Below, piece after piece: positions 51,603 to 61,016 of a stretch of 64,000 bases of DNA (the first letter of the stretch is position 1; every line of letters begins with the position of its first letter). Position numbers and translations under genes: made by a program. The DNA comes from Oscillospiraceae bacterium (lineage in GTDB: Bacteria; Bacillota; Clostridia; Oscillospirales; Oscillospiraceae), in assembly GCA_015068025.1 (NCBI GenBank), contig SVLH01000002.1, positions 53,770-117,769 on the forward strand, in the 5' to 3' direction. The notes under the pieces were generated by a model. That model was not told the origin of the DNA. It searched no databases and saw nothing but the letters and a program-made list of their open reading frames with translations.

Positions 51603-52121
51603 ATAGCTAAGTTAGTGCATGAACTGAATGAGGATATCAACGACAAGGAGATCCGGCTGATCGGTTCCGAAGGAGAACAGCTCGGCATCATGACCCCTGA
51701 TGAGGCGTTGAAGATCGCCGATGAACAGGGTCTGGATCTGGTCAAGATCTCTCCCCAGGCTGTGCCTCCCGTCTGCAAGCTGATGAACTACGGCAAGTTC
51801 CGTTTCGAGCAGAGCAAGCGGGAAAAGGAAGCCAAGAAGAACCAGCATGTGGTGGAGATCAAGGAGATCCGCATGTCTCCGGGCATCGATGTCGGCGATT
51901 TCAACACCAAGCTCAAAAACGCCCAGAAGTTCATCGCTGATGGAAACCGCGTCAAGGTCTCTGTCCGTTTCCGTGGCCGTGAGATGGCCCATACCGATAT
52001 CGGCAAGGATCTGCTGGATCGGTTCGCCGAGCAGTGCGCCGAAACCGCAAATCTGGAAAAAGGTGCAAAACTGGAAGGTCGCATGATGTCCATCTTCCTT
52101 TCCCCCAAGACTGGCAAGTAA
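51603..52121 (+). CDS. infC: Translation initiation factor IF-3, probable AUA start
   Basis: Keeps subunits apart and checks the start codon. The product is 172 residues if begun at the ATA at 51603 (then AKLVHELNEDINDKEIRLIG), 9 nt after GGAGGT (51588-51593). No ATG, GTG or TTG is correctly spaced: a TTG at 51582 lies before the ribosome binding site and a GTG at 51615 is too far. Rare start codons are a hallmark of infC, which autoregulates by rejecting them. Conserved NYGKFRFEQSKREKEAKK and VRFRGREMAH are present. Confidence 0.9.
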   Translation: MAKLVHELNEDINDKEIRLIGSEGEQLGIMTPDEALKIADEQGLDLVKISPQAVPPVCKLMNYGKFRFEQSKREKEAKKNQHVVEIKEIRMSPGIDVGDFNTKLKNAQKFIADGNRVKVSVRFRGREMAHTDIGKDLLDRFAEQCAETANLEKGAKLEGRMMSIFLSPKTGK

Positions 52122-52160
52122 CTACCAAGATTTTTTAAATATACGGAAGGAGCAATCACT

Positions 52161-52358
52161 ATGCCTAAGCTGAAAACCCATAGCGGTGCCAAGAAGAGAT
52201 TCAACCTGACCAAGACCGGTAAGGTCAAGCGCGCCAAGGCCTACAAGAGCCACATCCTGACCAAGAAGGATACCAAGCGTACTCGTCGTCTGCGTGCCGG
52301 CGGCTATGCTGACAGCACCAACGCAGCAACCATCCGCGAGATGATCCCCTACAAGTAA
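52161..52358 (+). CDS. rpmI: Ribosomal protein bL35
   Basis: 50S protein, 65 residues, starting [14 protein letters not shown] and very basic throughout. GGAAGGAG precedes the ATG. Middle gene of the infC-rpmI-rplT operon. Confidence 0.97.
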   Translation: MPKLKTHSGAKKRFNLTKTGKVKRAKAYKSHILTKKDTKRTRRLRAGGYADSTNAATIREMIPYK

Positions 52359-52392
52359 GACACGATACGTTTAGAATAGGAGGCTTTTAACA

Positions 52393-52743
52393 ATGGCTAG
52401 AGTTAAGGGCGCGATGATGACGCGCAAGAGAAGAAATAAAGTAATGAAGATGGCCAAGGGCTACTGGGGTTCCAAGTCCAAGCACTTCCGTGTTGCCAAC
52501 CAGGCTGTCATGAAGTCCCTGACCTACGCTTACGTCGGCCGCAAGCTGAAGAAGCGTGACTTCCGTTCCCTGTGGATCACCCGTATTTCTGCCGCCTGCA
52601 AGATGAACGGCATGAACTACTCCTCCTTCATGCACGGCCTGAAGGTTGCCAACATCGAGATCAACCGCAAGATGCTGGCCGAGCTGGCTGTCAACGACGC
52701 CGCCGCTTTTACCCAGCTGGTGGAGATCGCCAAGAAGGCCTAA
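52393..52743 (+). CDS. rplT: Ribosomal protein bL20
   Basis: 50S assembly protein and likely autoregulator of this operon through the infC leader. The product is 116 residues: basic N-terminal tail ([19 protein letters not shown]), [13 protein letters not shown] and [17 protein letters not shown] lies before the ATG. Confidence 0.97.
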   Translation: MARVKGAMMTRKRRNKVMKMAKGYWGSKSKHFRVANQAVMKSLTYAYVGRKLKKRDFRSLWITRISAACKMNGMNYSSFMHGLKVANIEINRKMLAELAVNDAAAFTQLVEIAKKA

Positions 52744-52756
52744 TTGACCACATAAG

Positions 52757-52788
52757 AAAACCGCTCCGGAGTTCCGGGGCGGTTTTTT
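52757..52788 (+). terminator. Terminator of infC-rpmI-rplT
   Basis: Stem AAAACCGC-CCGGA with TCCGG-GCGGTTTT and a T6 tail. Confidence 0.8.
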
Positions 52789-52790
52789 GT

Positions 52791-52824
52791 TAAGAAAAGC
52801 GCCGTCCATTCCGGGCGGCGCTTT
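52791..52824 (-). terminator. Terminator of trmB
   Basis: 9-bp stem AAAGCGCCG, 11-nt loop, then TTTTCTT on the minus strand. Confidence 0.65.
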
Positions 52825-52830
52825 GGTTGT

Positions 52831-53844
52831 TTATTTGATTTTGCAGAAATAGGGGCCCAGGTTGCTCTCGTGGGTGTGGGCATAGGTCCAGGTGAAATCC
52901 TTGTCCACCAGATACCAGTCCAGATCTTCCGGCAGGGAGGGGATGTCCGCTTTGGATACGGTGCGGACATGGGATACGCCCATGGGGGGATACTCCATGT
53001 AGAACAGCCAGCACTCGCCCTCGGGAACGGCGTTTGTGGCGGCCTCGCCCTTCAGATGCTCCACCAGATCCCAGGAGAAGATGTGCCAGAGATAGTTGCC
53101 CTTGGCCAGCACATATTTTCCCAGATCCGCTTCAGAGATCTCGTCGGTGAAGGCGTCCAGCCAGCGTTCCTTAATGACCTTGCGGCTGGAAGGGAAGACC
53201 TCCACCCAAGGTTCCATGGTGGCAACAAGACGGTTGATGGGCATGCCCTGCTCGTAGAACTTTGCCTCGTAGTCGGTCATCACGCCCACGGGGCCGTTTT
53301 CATGGAGGTCACGGGTGACCTCGGACAGGGTGAAGCCAAACTGGGGGATCTCCTCCACGGAGAACTCAAAGAGGGGCTGGTTGTCGGTCTTGAAATGGAT
53401 CTGTCCGCCCATCTTCAATACCTGCCGATACAGCTTCAGGAAGTTTCCATGGGTCAGGCGGCGTTTGGCGTGGCGGTTGCCGGGCCAGGGATCGGAGAAG
53501 TTCAGATAGATGCGGTCGATCTCGCCCTCGGCAAAGAACTGTGGGAGCTGATCGGCGTTGGCATCCACGAAATAGACATTGGTCAGGCCGGCGTTGACAC
53601 AGCGTTCCATGGCCACAACCATGGCGTCCGGCACCATTTCCACGGCGATGAACAGCACATCCGGCTCGGCGGCGGCGGTTCCGGCGGTAAAGCGGCCCTT
53701 GCCGCAGCCCAGTTCCAGACGGATCTCGCGGGCGGAGGGCATCAGTTCCAGCCACTTGCCGCGGCGGTCATAAGGATCGCGGATGAGGAAATCGCCGCAG
53801 CGCTCCATCCGGGGGATGAGGTTCTTTTTCTTTCGCATCCGCAT
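52831..53844 (-). CDS. trmB: tRNA (guanine-N7-)-methyltransferase with extra C-terminal domain
   Basis: Forms m7G46 in tRNA with SAM. The product is 337 residues from the ATG at 53844 (MRMRKKKNLIPRM), AGGAGG upstream. A normal TrmB (about 215 residues) covers LELGCGKGRFTAG, NFSDPWPGNRHAKRRLT and TDYEAKFYEQGMPINRL. About 110 residues are added after that. WHIFSWDLVEHLKGEAA, ECWLFYMEY and DFTWTYAHTHESNLGPYF resemble the DUF4275 family as I recall it. I see no stop or frameshift between the parts, so it is a true fusion. Confidence 0.88.
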   Translation of the reverse strand: MRMRKKKNLIPRMERCGDFLIRDPYDRRGKWLELMPSAREIRLELGCGKGRFTAGTAAAEPDVLFIAVEMVPDAMVVAMERCVNAGLTNVYFVDANADQLPQFFAEGEIDRIYLNFSDPWPGNRHAKRRLTHGNFLKLYRQVLKMGGQIHFKTDNQPLFEFSVEEIPQFGFTLSEVTRDLHENGPVGVMTDYEAKFYEQGMPINRLVATMEPWVEVFPSSRKVIKERWLDAFTDEISEADLGKYVLAKGNYLWHIFSWDLVEHLKGEAATNAVPEGECWLFYMEYPPMGVSHVRTVSKADIPSLPEDLDWYLVDKDFTWTYAHTHESNLGPYFCKIK

Positions 53845-54030
53845 GGCGGTCGGCCTCCTGAAGAAGACAAAATGATGGCTCCGCAGTAAACTGCGGGAGC
53901 GGGCATATTTTACCATAGGAACGCGCTTGTGTAAATCTTTTTTCGGGGCAGGAAGGAGGGGGCCGTAGAACTTCGCCGTCTGTAAGGTACCAAAAAAGAA
54001 AAAAAGCAGGTGCTGTACGTTTTTTTTTAC

Positions 54031-54059
54031 TTGATAATCAGGAAGAAATTTTCTATAAT
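54031..54059 (+). promoter_or_regulatory. Promoter of hbd
   Basis: TTGATA, 17-bp spacer, TATAAT. Confidence 0.7.
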
Positions 54060-54082
54060 ATTTCCGTAAAATCATTCAGGTG

Positions 54083-54100
54083 ATGTTACGAAGTTTACGC
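54083..54100 (+). promoter_or_regulatory. Possible Rex-like site downstream of the hbd promoter
   Basis: ATGTTACGAAGTTTACGC matches 9 of 14 fixed positions of TTGTTAA-N4-TTAACAA and shares TGTTAC-N4-TT-ACG with the bcd site. Weak on its own. Confidence 0.35.
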
Positions 54101-54139
54101 GTATTACAGTCACAACGATATTATAGGAGGACGTTAATT

Positions 54140-54976
54140 ATGAAAGTTGCAGTTTTTGGCGCCGGTACCATGGGCAGCGGCATTGCACAGGTCTTTGCAG
54201 CAAAGGGCCACACCGCCTTGCTGTACGCCAGCTCTCCGGCATCTGCCCAGAAGCATAAAGATAAGCTGGCCGCTTCTCTGCAGAAGCGCGTTGAGAAGGG
54301 CAAGATGGCGCAGGAAGCCGTTGACGCTCTGCTGGCCAACATCCTGATTGAGGAGAAGGCCGCCTGCGCCGACGCCGATCTGGTCATCGAGTGCGTCAAG
54401 GAAGATATGGCCACCAAGAAGACCCTGCTGGGTGAACTGGACGAGATCTGCAAGAGCGATGCGATCTTTGCTTCCAATACATCCTCTCTGTCCATCACCG
54501 AGATGGCTCTGGGTCTGAAGCATCCCGTGATCGGCATGCACTTCTTCAATCCCGTGCCCACCATGAAGCTGGTTGAGATCATCCGCGGTGCCAACACCCA
54601 GCAGGAGCACTTTGACACCGTCTACAACCTGACCAAGGAGATCGGCAAGGAACCCATTGAGGTTGCCGAGGCGCCCGGTTTCGTCGTCAACAAGATTCTG
54701 ATCCCCATGATCAACGAAGGTGTCTGCCTGCTGGAGACCGGCGTTGCCTCCGCAGAGGACATCGATAAGGCTATGATGCTGGGTGCCAATCATCCCATGG
54801 GCCCCCTGGCTCTGGGCGATCTGGTGGGACTGGACGTGTGCCTGGCCATCATGGAGACCCTGTACAACGAGACCGGCGATCCCAAGTACCGTCCCTCTCC
54901 TCTGATGAGAAAGATGGTCCGCGGCGGCCTGCTGGGCCGCAAGACCGGCAAGGGCTTCTTCGATTACAGCAAGTAA
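54140..54976 (+). CDS. hbd: 3-hydroxybutyryl-CoA dehydrogenase
   Basis: Reduces acetoacetyl-CoA to 3-hydroxybutyryl-CoA with NAD(P)H. The product is 278 residues from the ATG at 54140 after [23 protein letters not shown] binds the cofactor; [11 protein letters not shown] and [10 protein letters not shown] (catalytic His) follow, and Glu near residue 140 completes the pair. It has its own promoter and terminator, separate from bcd-etfBA. Thiolase and crotonase genes are not in this window. Confidence 0.94.
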   Translation: MKVAVFGAGTMGSGIAQVFAAKGHTALLYASSPASAQKHKDKLAASLQKRVEKGKMAQEAVDALLANILIEEKAACADADLVIECVKEDMATKKTLLGELDEICKSDAIFASNTSSLSITEMALGLKHPVIGMHFFNPVPTMKLVEIIRGANTQQEHFDTVYNLTKEIGKEPIEVAEAPGFVVNKILIPMINEGVCLLETGVASAEDIDKAMMLGANHPMGPLALGDLVGLDVCLAIMETLYNETGDPKYRPSPLMRKMVRGGLLGRKTGKGFFDYSK

Positions 54977-54989
54977 GTCAATGACCATG

Positions 54990-55024
54990 AAAGAAACGGC
55001 TTTTTCAAAGCCGTTTCTTTTTTT
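54990..55024 (+). terminator. Terminator of hbd
   Basis: 14-bp stem AAAGAAACGGCTTT, 3-nt loop, T-rich tail. Confidence 0.8.
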
Positions 55025-55146
55025 GCTATGCGTACGTTTTGCGGTGGAGAAAGACGGCATATTCTGTGCTAAATATAAGAAAAGAATCAAAATGTGGTGG
55101 TTGTTTTGGCAAAGATGATAAAGTTTAGAAATTAACGATATTGTGC

Positions 55147-55175
55147 TTGCTTATTATTTCATAGTCTGTTACAAT
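55147..55175 (+). promoter_or_regulatory. Promoter of bcd-etfB-etfA
   Basis: TTGCTT, 17-bp spacer, TACAAT. Confidence 0.65.
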
Positions 55176-55183
55176 ATTAACGT
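55166..55183 (+). promoter_or_regulatory. Possible Rex-like operator over the bcd -10 box
   Basis: CTGTTACAATATTAACGT matches 10 of 14 fixed positions of the Rex consensus and covers the -10 box, a repressing position. NADH-sensing Rex commonly controls butyrate genes in Clostridia. Confidence 0.45.
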
Positions 55184-55238
55184 ATGAAATTGTGAAATTT
55201 TAGGCAATCCAATAAGCGTTTGTAAAGGAGAACAAGGT

Positions 55239-56387
<1,149 letters not shown>

Positions 56388-56406
56388 TAGAGGAGGTAAA
56401 GGTAAA

Positions 56407-57207
56407 ATGAAGATTTTTGTTTCCATCAAGCAGGTTCCCGATACCTCCGGCAAGGTCGCCGTCAATCCCGATGGTACCCTGAACCGCGCTTCCATGCAGA
56501 CCATCACCAACCCCGACGATATGAACGCTCTGGAGGCTGCCCTGAAGCTGAAGGACGAGACCGGCTGCAAGGTCATCGTTGTCACCATGGGTCCTCCTCC
56601 CGCTGCCGGTATGCTGCGTGAGGCTCTGGCCATGGGCGCTGACGAGGCCGTTCTGGTTTCCGCCCGTGAGTTCGGCGGCTCCGATACTTATGCCACCTCC
56701 CAGGTTCTGGCCGCTGCCATCGACACCATCGGTGTTGAGGACGATGACCTCGTCATTTGCGGCCGTCAGGCTATCGACGGTGATACCGCCCAGGTCGGTC
56801 CCCAGATCGGCGAGAAGCTGGGCCTGCCCCAGATCACCTATGCCGCCGACATTAAGATGGATGGCAAGACTGTCACCGTCCAGCGCATGCTGGAGGATGG
56901 CTACATGACCATCAAGACCCAGACTCCCTGCCTGATCACCTGCATCAAGGAGCTGAACGAGCCCCGCTACATGAGCGTTGGCGGCGTGTTCGAGGCTTAC
57001 AGCAAGCCCCTGACCACCATGGGTTACGATGCCCTGAAGGATCACGCCCTGATTGACGCCACTACCATCGGCCTGAAGGGCTCTCCCACCAACATCTTCA
57101 AGAGTTTTACGCCTCCCCAGAAGGGTGCCGGCATGATGATGGAAGGTGCTGACAAGGCTACCTGCGAAGAGCTGGCCGGCATTCTGGCCAAGAAGCACAT
57201 CATCTGA
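56407..57207 (+). CDS. etfB: Electron transfer flavoprotein beta subunit
   Basis: 266 residues starting MKIFVSIKQVPDTSGK. VVTMGPPPAAGMLREALAMGADEAVLVS and GRQAIDGDTAQVGP match the nucleotide and flavin regions of EtfB. It carries electrons between NADH, ferredoxin and Bcd. 19 nt after bcd and 18 nt before etfA. Confidence 0.95.
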   Translation: MKIFVSIKQVPDTSGKVAVNPDGTLNRASMQTITNPDDMNALEAALKLKDETGCKVIVVTMGPPPAAGMLREALAMGADEAVLVSAREFGGSDTYATSQVLAAAIDTIGVEDDDLVICGRQAIDGDTAQVGPQIGEKLGLPQITYAADIKMDGKTVTVQRMLEDGYMTIKTQTPCLITCIKELNEPRYMSVGGVFEAYSKPLTTMGYDALKDHALIDATTIGLKGSPTNIFKSFTPPQKGAGMMMEGADKATCEELAGILAKKHII

Positions 57208-57225
57208 GAAAGGGGTAACTGAATT

Positions 57226-58335
57226 ATGTCTAACTTCAATAGTGCTGATATCGCCGCTTTCAAGGACGTTTGGGTCTTCTGTGAGCAGCGTGAGGGCAAG
57301 CTGATGCCCACCGATCTGGAGCTGATCTCCAAGGGCCGCGACCTGGCCAACGAGCTGGGCGTGAACCTGTGCGGCCTGCTGCTGGGCGGCGAAGGCATTG
57401 CCGAGGCTGCCAAGGAGCTGGGCGGCTACGGTGCCGATAAGGTCATCGTGTGCGAGAGCCCCCTGTTGAGCGTCTACAACACCGACGCCTACACCAAGGT
57501 CATCTGCGACGTCATCGAGGATCTGAAGCCCGAGGCATTCCTGATCGGCGCCACCAACATCGGCCGTGACCTGGCACCCCGCTGTGCAGCCCGTCTGCAC
57601 ACCGGCCTGTGCGCTGACTGCACCCACCTGGACATTGATGTGGCCAACTACATCCAGTTCCTGCGTGAGAGCTCCACTCTGGACGTTGACGGCCAGAAGT
57701 GGGATATGGAAGACCGCAACCTGAAGATGACCCGTCCCGCATTCGGCGGCCATCTGATGGCAACCATCATCTGCCCGCGTTTCCGTCCCTGCATGGCCAC
57801 CGTGCGTCCCGGCGTTATGAAGAAGAACGCCTTCGACGAGGCCAAGGCCGCAGCCGTGGAGATCGTGAAGCCCGCATTCGAGCTGACCGAGGCAGACCTG
57901 AAGACCGAGGTTGTGGAAGTCGTGAAGGCCGCCAAGAAGCTGGTTGACCTGATCGGCGCCGACTACATTGTGTCCGTTGGCCGTGGTATCAGCAAGGACG
58001 TCGAGGGCGGCATCAAGCTGGCCGAGGAACTGGCTGAGGTCCTGGGCGGCGTTGTTGGCGGCTCTCGTGCCACCATCGACTCTGGCTGGCTGTCTGCCGA
58101 CCATCAGGTTGGCCAGACCGGCAAGACCGTGCATCCCAAGGTGTACATCGCACTGGGTATCTCCGGTGCCATCCAGCACAAGGCCGGTATGCAGGATTCC
58201 GAGTGCATCATCGCCGTGAACAAGAACGACACCGCTCCCATCTTCGAGATCGCCGACTACGGCATCTGCGGCGACCTGTTCAAGGTCACTCCGCTGCTGA
58301 TCGAGGCCATCAAGGCTGCCAAGGCCGCGAAGTAA
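57226..58335 (+). CDS. etfA: Electron transfer flavoprotein alpha subunit
   Basis: 369 residues. The C-terminal FAD domain has VGGSRATIDSGWLSADHQVGQTGKTV and ALGISGAIQHKAGM. No N-terminal ferredoxin domain is fused. The N-terminal half has AFKDVWVFCEQREG. Last gene of the bcd-etfB-etfA operon. Confidence 0.95.
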   Translation: MSNFNSADIAAFKDVWVFCEQREGKLMPTDLELISKGRDLANELGVNLCGLLLGGEGIAEAAKELGGYGADKVIVCESPLLSVYNTDAYTKVICDVIEDLKPEAFLIGATNIGRDLAPRCAARLHTGLCADCTHLDIDVANYIQFLRESSTLDVDGQKWDMEDRNLKMTRPAFGGHLMATIICPRFRPCMATVRPGVMKKNAFDEAKAAAVEIVKPAFELTEADLKTEVVEVVKAAKKLVDLIGADYIVSVGRGISKDVEGGIKLAEELAEVLGGVVGGSRATIDSGWLSADHQVGQTGKTVHPKVYIALGISGAIQHKAGMQDSECIIAVNKNDTAPIFEIADYGICGDLFKVTPLLIEAIKAAKAAK

Positions 58336-58352
58336 TTCGAGCAAAGCATAAG

Positions 58353-58385
58353 AAAAGAGCCATCCATTTGGATGGCTCTTTTTTA
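58353..58385. terminator. Bidirectional terminator between etfA and the MATE gene
   Basis: 13-bp stem AAAAGAGCCATCC, ATTT loop, T-rich on both exits. Confidence 0.8.
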
Positions 58386-59771
58386 GGTTTTCTTGATAAT
58401 GTATTTCCGCGTTTTCCACTTGCCGGAAAAGTAGAACACCAATCCGATCCAGAAGGGCGTGAACCCTGCCAGCGCATCGCCCAGCCAGAAACCTATGTAC
58501 TCCATGTTCAACGTAAGACCGAACAGCAGGGACAGGCCAATCCGCAGCACCAGTCCGTCCAGAATAGCAGTGGCGAAGTTGATGGGATAGTTGCCGCTGC
58601 CGTTGATGAGCGTGTTCATGGGAGCGCGGAAAGCACTGCCAAAGAAGATCAGCACGGCAATGGGGATGTATTCCATGGCGATAGACAGAACCTCCGGCTC
58701 ATCCGTAAAGATACCAAAGACCTGAATCGGGAAGAGGAGGACTGCGGCCGAAAGCAGTACGGCGATGGTCACGGTAAAGGCAAACGAGGTCAGCATGATC
58801 TTTGGGACACGGTGATACTGCTCTGCACCGATGTTCTGTCCAGCCATGGAGGAACCGGCGGTATTGATGGAGTTGGAAAAGAGATTGCTGATGCTGCCGA
58901 ACTTGTTGGCAATGCCGGCCATGGCGGAAACCTCAACGCCGTAGCCGTTGATCCAGGAGTTGACGAACAGTTTGGAAAATTGGATGGAGGCACTCTTGAT
59001 GGACATGGGGATGCCAAGCTTGGACAGAGTGAGCAGCATGTCACCGTCAAGGCGCAGAAAATCGTCTGCACAGATGGAAAAACCGAAATGCGCTCGCTTC
59101 CGCCAGAGAAATACGGCACTGCACAGGAAACTGAAGCTCTGACTGATAACGGTGGCCAGGGCGGCACCCATGGCACCCATGTTGAAGCGGAGTACGAACA
59201 GAAGATCGAGGATCACATTCATCACAGCGGCAATGGAGATGAAAATGAAGGGGTGTCTGGAGTCGCCCATGCCCCGCAGGATGGCGCTGACCATGTTGTA
59301 ACCGTAAATAAAGACCAGACCTGCGGCACAGATGCTGGCATAAGCCATGGCTTGATCCCATGCGGCCTCCGGGGTATTCATCAGCGCAAGGATGGGTGTG
59401 CGAAAGAGCAGGCAGATCGCAGTCAGAACCAGGGCGCAGGCAGACAGGAATGTAAACATGGTACCGATAAAACGGCCGATCTTATCTCGTTGTCCCGCAC
59501 CGATGTACTGTGATATGATGATCTGCCCGGCGCTGGAAAAGCCCATGGCAATGAAAGTCAGAAAGTGGGATACATCGCCGCCGATGGAAACGGCGGAAAG
59601 TCCGGTTTTGCCCGCTACATGACCCACGATGATCATATCCACCATATTGTAGACCACCTGCAGCAGGTTGGATAGAAACAGAGGGGCGGAGAACACCAGA
59701 AGCTGTTTGGAAACAGAACCGGTCGTAAAATCAGTGACCAGAGTATTGCTGTGTCTGGACAGGGGAAGCAC
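58383..59771 (-). CDS. MATE-family multidrug/metabolite exporter
   Basis: Cation-driven exporter in the membrane, 462 residues, about 12 helices. Twofold-repeat MATE features include APLFLSNLLQVVYNMVDMIIVGH at the start (read in two parts) and GMGDSRHPF after helix 4. The GTG at 59771 overlaps a GGGAGG site, so the exact start is uncertain and may lie a few codons downstream. Substrate unknown. Confidence 0.85.
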   Translation of the reverse strand: MLPLSRHSNTLVTDFTTGSVSKQLLVFSAPLFLSNLLQVVYNMVDMIIVGHVAGKTGLSAVSIGGDVSHFLTFIAMGFSSAGQIIISQYIGAGQRDKIGRFIGTMFTFLSACALVLTAICLLFRTPILALMNTPEAAWDQAMAYASICAAGLVFIYGYNMVSAILRGMGDSRHPFIFISIAAVMNVILDLLFVLRFNMGAMGAALATVISQSFSFLCSAVFLWRKRAHFGFSICADDFLRLDGDMLLTLSKLGIPMSIKSASIQFSKLFVNSWINGYGVEVSAMAGIANKFGSISNLFSNSINTAGSSMAGQNIGAEQYHRVPKIMLTSFAFTVTIAVLLSAAVLLFPIQVFGIFTDEPEVLSIAMEYIPIAVLIFFGSAFRAPMNTLINGSGNYPINFATAILDGLVLRIGLSLLFGLTLNMEYIGFWLGDALAGFTPFWIGLVFYFSGKWKTRKYIIKKT

Positions 59772-59794
59772 CTCCCATGATATGGTCTTTTCCC

Positions 59795-59823
59795 ATTTTA
59801 GAAAAGTTCTGCGATGCCGTCAA
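59795..59823 (-). promoter_or_regulatory. Promoter of the MATE gene
   Basis: TTGACG, 17-bp spacer, TAAAAT on the minus strand; it leaves a very short leader. Confidence 0.65.
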
Positions 59824-59831
59824 GGACTATC

Positions 59832-59876
59832 CGGGAAAAAGAAGGCAGTCTTTGGGAAACCAAAGACTGCCTTTTT
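59832..59876 (-). terminator. Terminator of the 66-residue protein gene
   Basis: 14-bp stem AAGGCAGTCTTTGG, 4-nt loop, then CTTTTTCCC on the minus strand; TTTTT also on the plus strand. Confidence 0.75.
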
Positions 59877-59878
59877 GG

Positions 59879-60079
59879 TTACGGATTCGTGTCGCCCACC
59901 GAGCCGTCGCCCTTCAGGTTGTGATAGACTTTTTGCTCCGGGCCCCCGGTTCCGCTGATAATGGGTTTTGCCCGTTCTTTTCCGTGTTTGGCTTTGCCCT
60001 GCAGCTCCGGAACGGGCGGCACGTCATTTCTGGGCTGCGTATGCGTCCAGTCGGGACGTGCCATTCCTTTCTTTGCCAT
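59879..60079 (-). CDS. Small basic Pro/Lys-rich protein, unknown
   Basis: 66 residues from the ATG at 60079 (MAKKGMARPDWTHTQPRNDV), with GGGGTGAT upstream. Hydrophilic and probably disordered: PPVPELQGKAKHGKERAKP, then GTGGPEQKVYHNL. No signal or membrane segment. Small proteins of this look recur in related Firmicutes (recollection, not checked); function unknown. Lies 48 nt after the LysM-CAP gene, on the same strand. Confidence 0.65.
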   Translation of the reverse strand: MAKKGMARPDWTHTQPRNDVPPVPELQGKAKHGKERAKPIISGTGGPEQKVYHNLKGDGSVGDTNP

Positions 60080-60127
60080 TCAATCACCCCGGAAATAGTT
60101 TGCCCCGGTGAGACGCGGCTATCCAGA

Positions 60128-60730
60128 TCAGCCGATGAACATCTGCGTCCAGTAGTGCCCGTTTGCCACATAGCCCACGCCGATTTGCGTATAAGAGCTG
60201 TTGAGGATGTTGGCACGGTGGCCGCTGGAATTCATCCACGCGTTGACCACAGCCTGCGGCGTTCTCTGTCCATAGGCAATGTTCTCGCCGGCAGTACGGA
60301 AAGAGAGGCCGAATGCACGGATCATCTGGAAGGGAGAGCCGTAGGTGGGGCTGGTATGAGAGAAGTAGCGGTTGTCCACCATGTCCTGCGATTTATAACG
60401 GGCAACGCGGGACAGTTCCCAGTTTGCAGTAAGGGGCTTGAGCCCGTTGCTGACACGGATCTCGTTGACCAGCCGGATGACTTCGTTTTCGTAGGAAGAA
60501 ACGGTGCTGCTGATCTGGGGGATGGCCAGTTTCTGTCCGGGATAGATCAGATCAGGGTTGGAAACCTGAGGATTTGCATCGATGATCTCCTGTGTGCCGA
60601 CCTGATACTTCGCTGCCAGCTTCCACATGGTGTCGCCCTTTTGCACCGTGTGGGAAAGAGCGGCAGAAGCGGGAATGGAAAGTGCGGAAAACAACAAGAT
60701 GGCAATGCACAGGGAAAAGAGTTTTTTCAT
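60128..60730 (-). CDS. Secreted LysM-CAP (SCP/YkwD-like) protein
   Basis: 200 residues from the ATG at 60730 after AAGGAGG. A signal peptide (1-23, cleavage after PASA) is followed by one LysM module (about 27-72, HTVQKGDTMWKLAAKYQ) binding peptidoglycan. A CAP domain follows (about 80-200) with the conserved FSHTSP, GENIAYG and SGHRANIL. Resembles YkwD/SafA-type wall or spore-coat proteins. It follows the 22-codon peptide gene and its terminator, so expression depends on readthrough. Confidence 0.88.
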   Translation of the reverse strand: MKKLFSLCIAILLFSALSIPASAALSHTVQKGDTMWKLAAKYQVGTQEIIDANPQVSNPDLIYPGQKLAIPQISSTVSSYENEVIRLVNEIRVSNGLKPLTANWELSRVARYKSQDMVDNRYFSHTSPTYGSPFQMIRAFGLSFRTAGENIAYGQRTPQAVVNAWMNSSGHRANILNSSYTQIGVGYVANGHYWTQMFIG

Positions 60731-60742
60731 AGAGCCTCCTTG

Positions 60743-60776
60743 ACAAAAAGAAAGAGACCCTGCCGAAGCAGGGCCT
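60743..60776 (-). terminator. Terminator between the 22-codon gene and the LysM-CAP gene
   Basis: Stem GGCCCTGC-TTCG-GCAGGGTC, then TCTTTCTTTTTG on the minus strand. Confidence 0.75.
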
Positions 60777-60791
60777 CCGGAACGGTATGGA

Positions 60792-60860
60792 TCAGCAGCC
60801 GATGAAACCGCACAGCTGGCTGAGGATCTGCCAGATGGTATTGCAATCAAAGTTACACAT
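60792..60860 (-). CDS. 22-residue cysteine-containing micropeptide
   Basis: The ATG at 60860 has a perfect AGGAGG 8 nt upstream, a good promoter and a terminator after the stop. It starts MCNFDCNTIWQIL and ends LCGFIGC, with Cys at 2, 6, 17 and 22 around a short hydrophobic helix. Too small for most gene finders. It might be membrane-associated, metal-binding or a leader for the LysM-CAP gene. No family recognised. Confidence 0.6.
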   Translation of the reverse strand: MCNFDCNTIWQILSQLCGFIGC

Positions 60861-60905
60861 TTCGTAGACCTCCTGTTCAGTATTTGCCTCGCGAAGACAA
60901 TTATG

Positions 60906-60934
60906 ATTGTAACCGTTTTGTAACTATTTTGCAA
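60906..60934 (-). promoter_or_regulatory. Promoter of the micropeptide/LysM-CAP unit
   Basis: TTGCAA, 17-bp spacer, TACAAT on the minus strand. Confidence 0.65.
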
Positions 60935-60975
60935 ATGTAAATGCTGGAAGGAGAGGAAGGGCGGCGTTCTGCCGC

Positions 60976-61008
60976 AAAAAAGGCCGCCGGACGATACCGT
61001 CCGGCGGC
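60976..61008 (-). terminator. Terminator of glnA
   Basis: 11-bp stem GCCGCCGGACG, 4-nt loop, then TTTTTT on the minus strand. Confidence 0.8.
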
Positions 61009-61016
61009 TAATTGAT

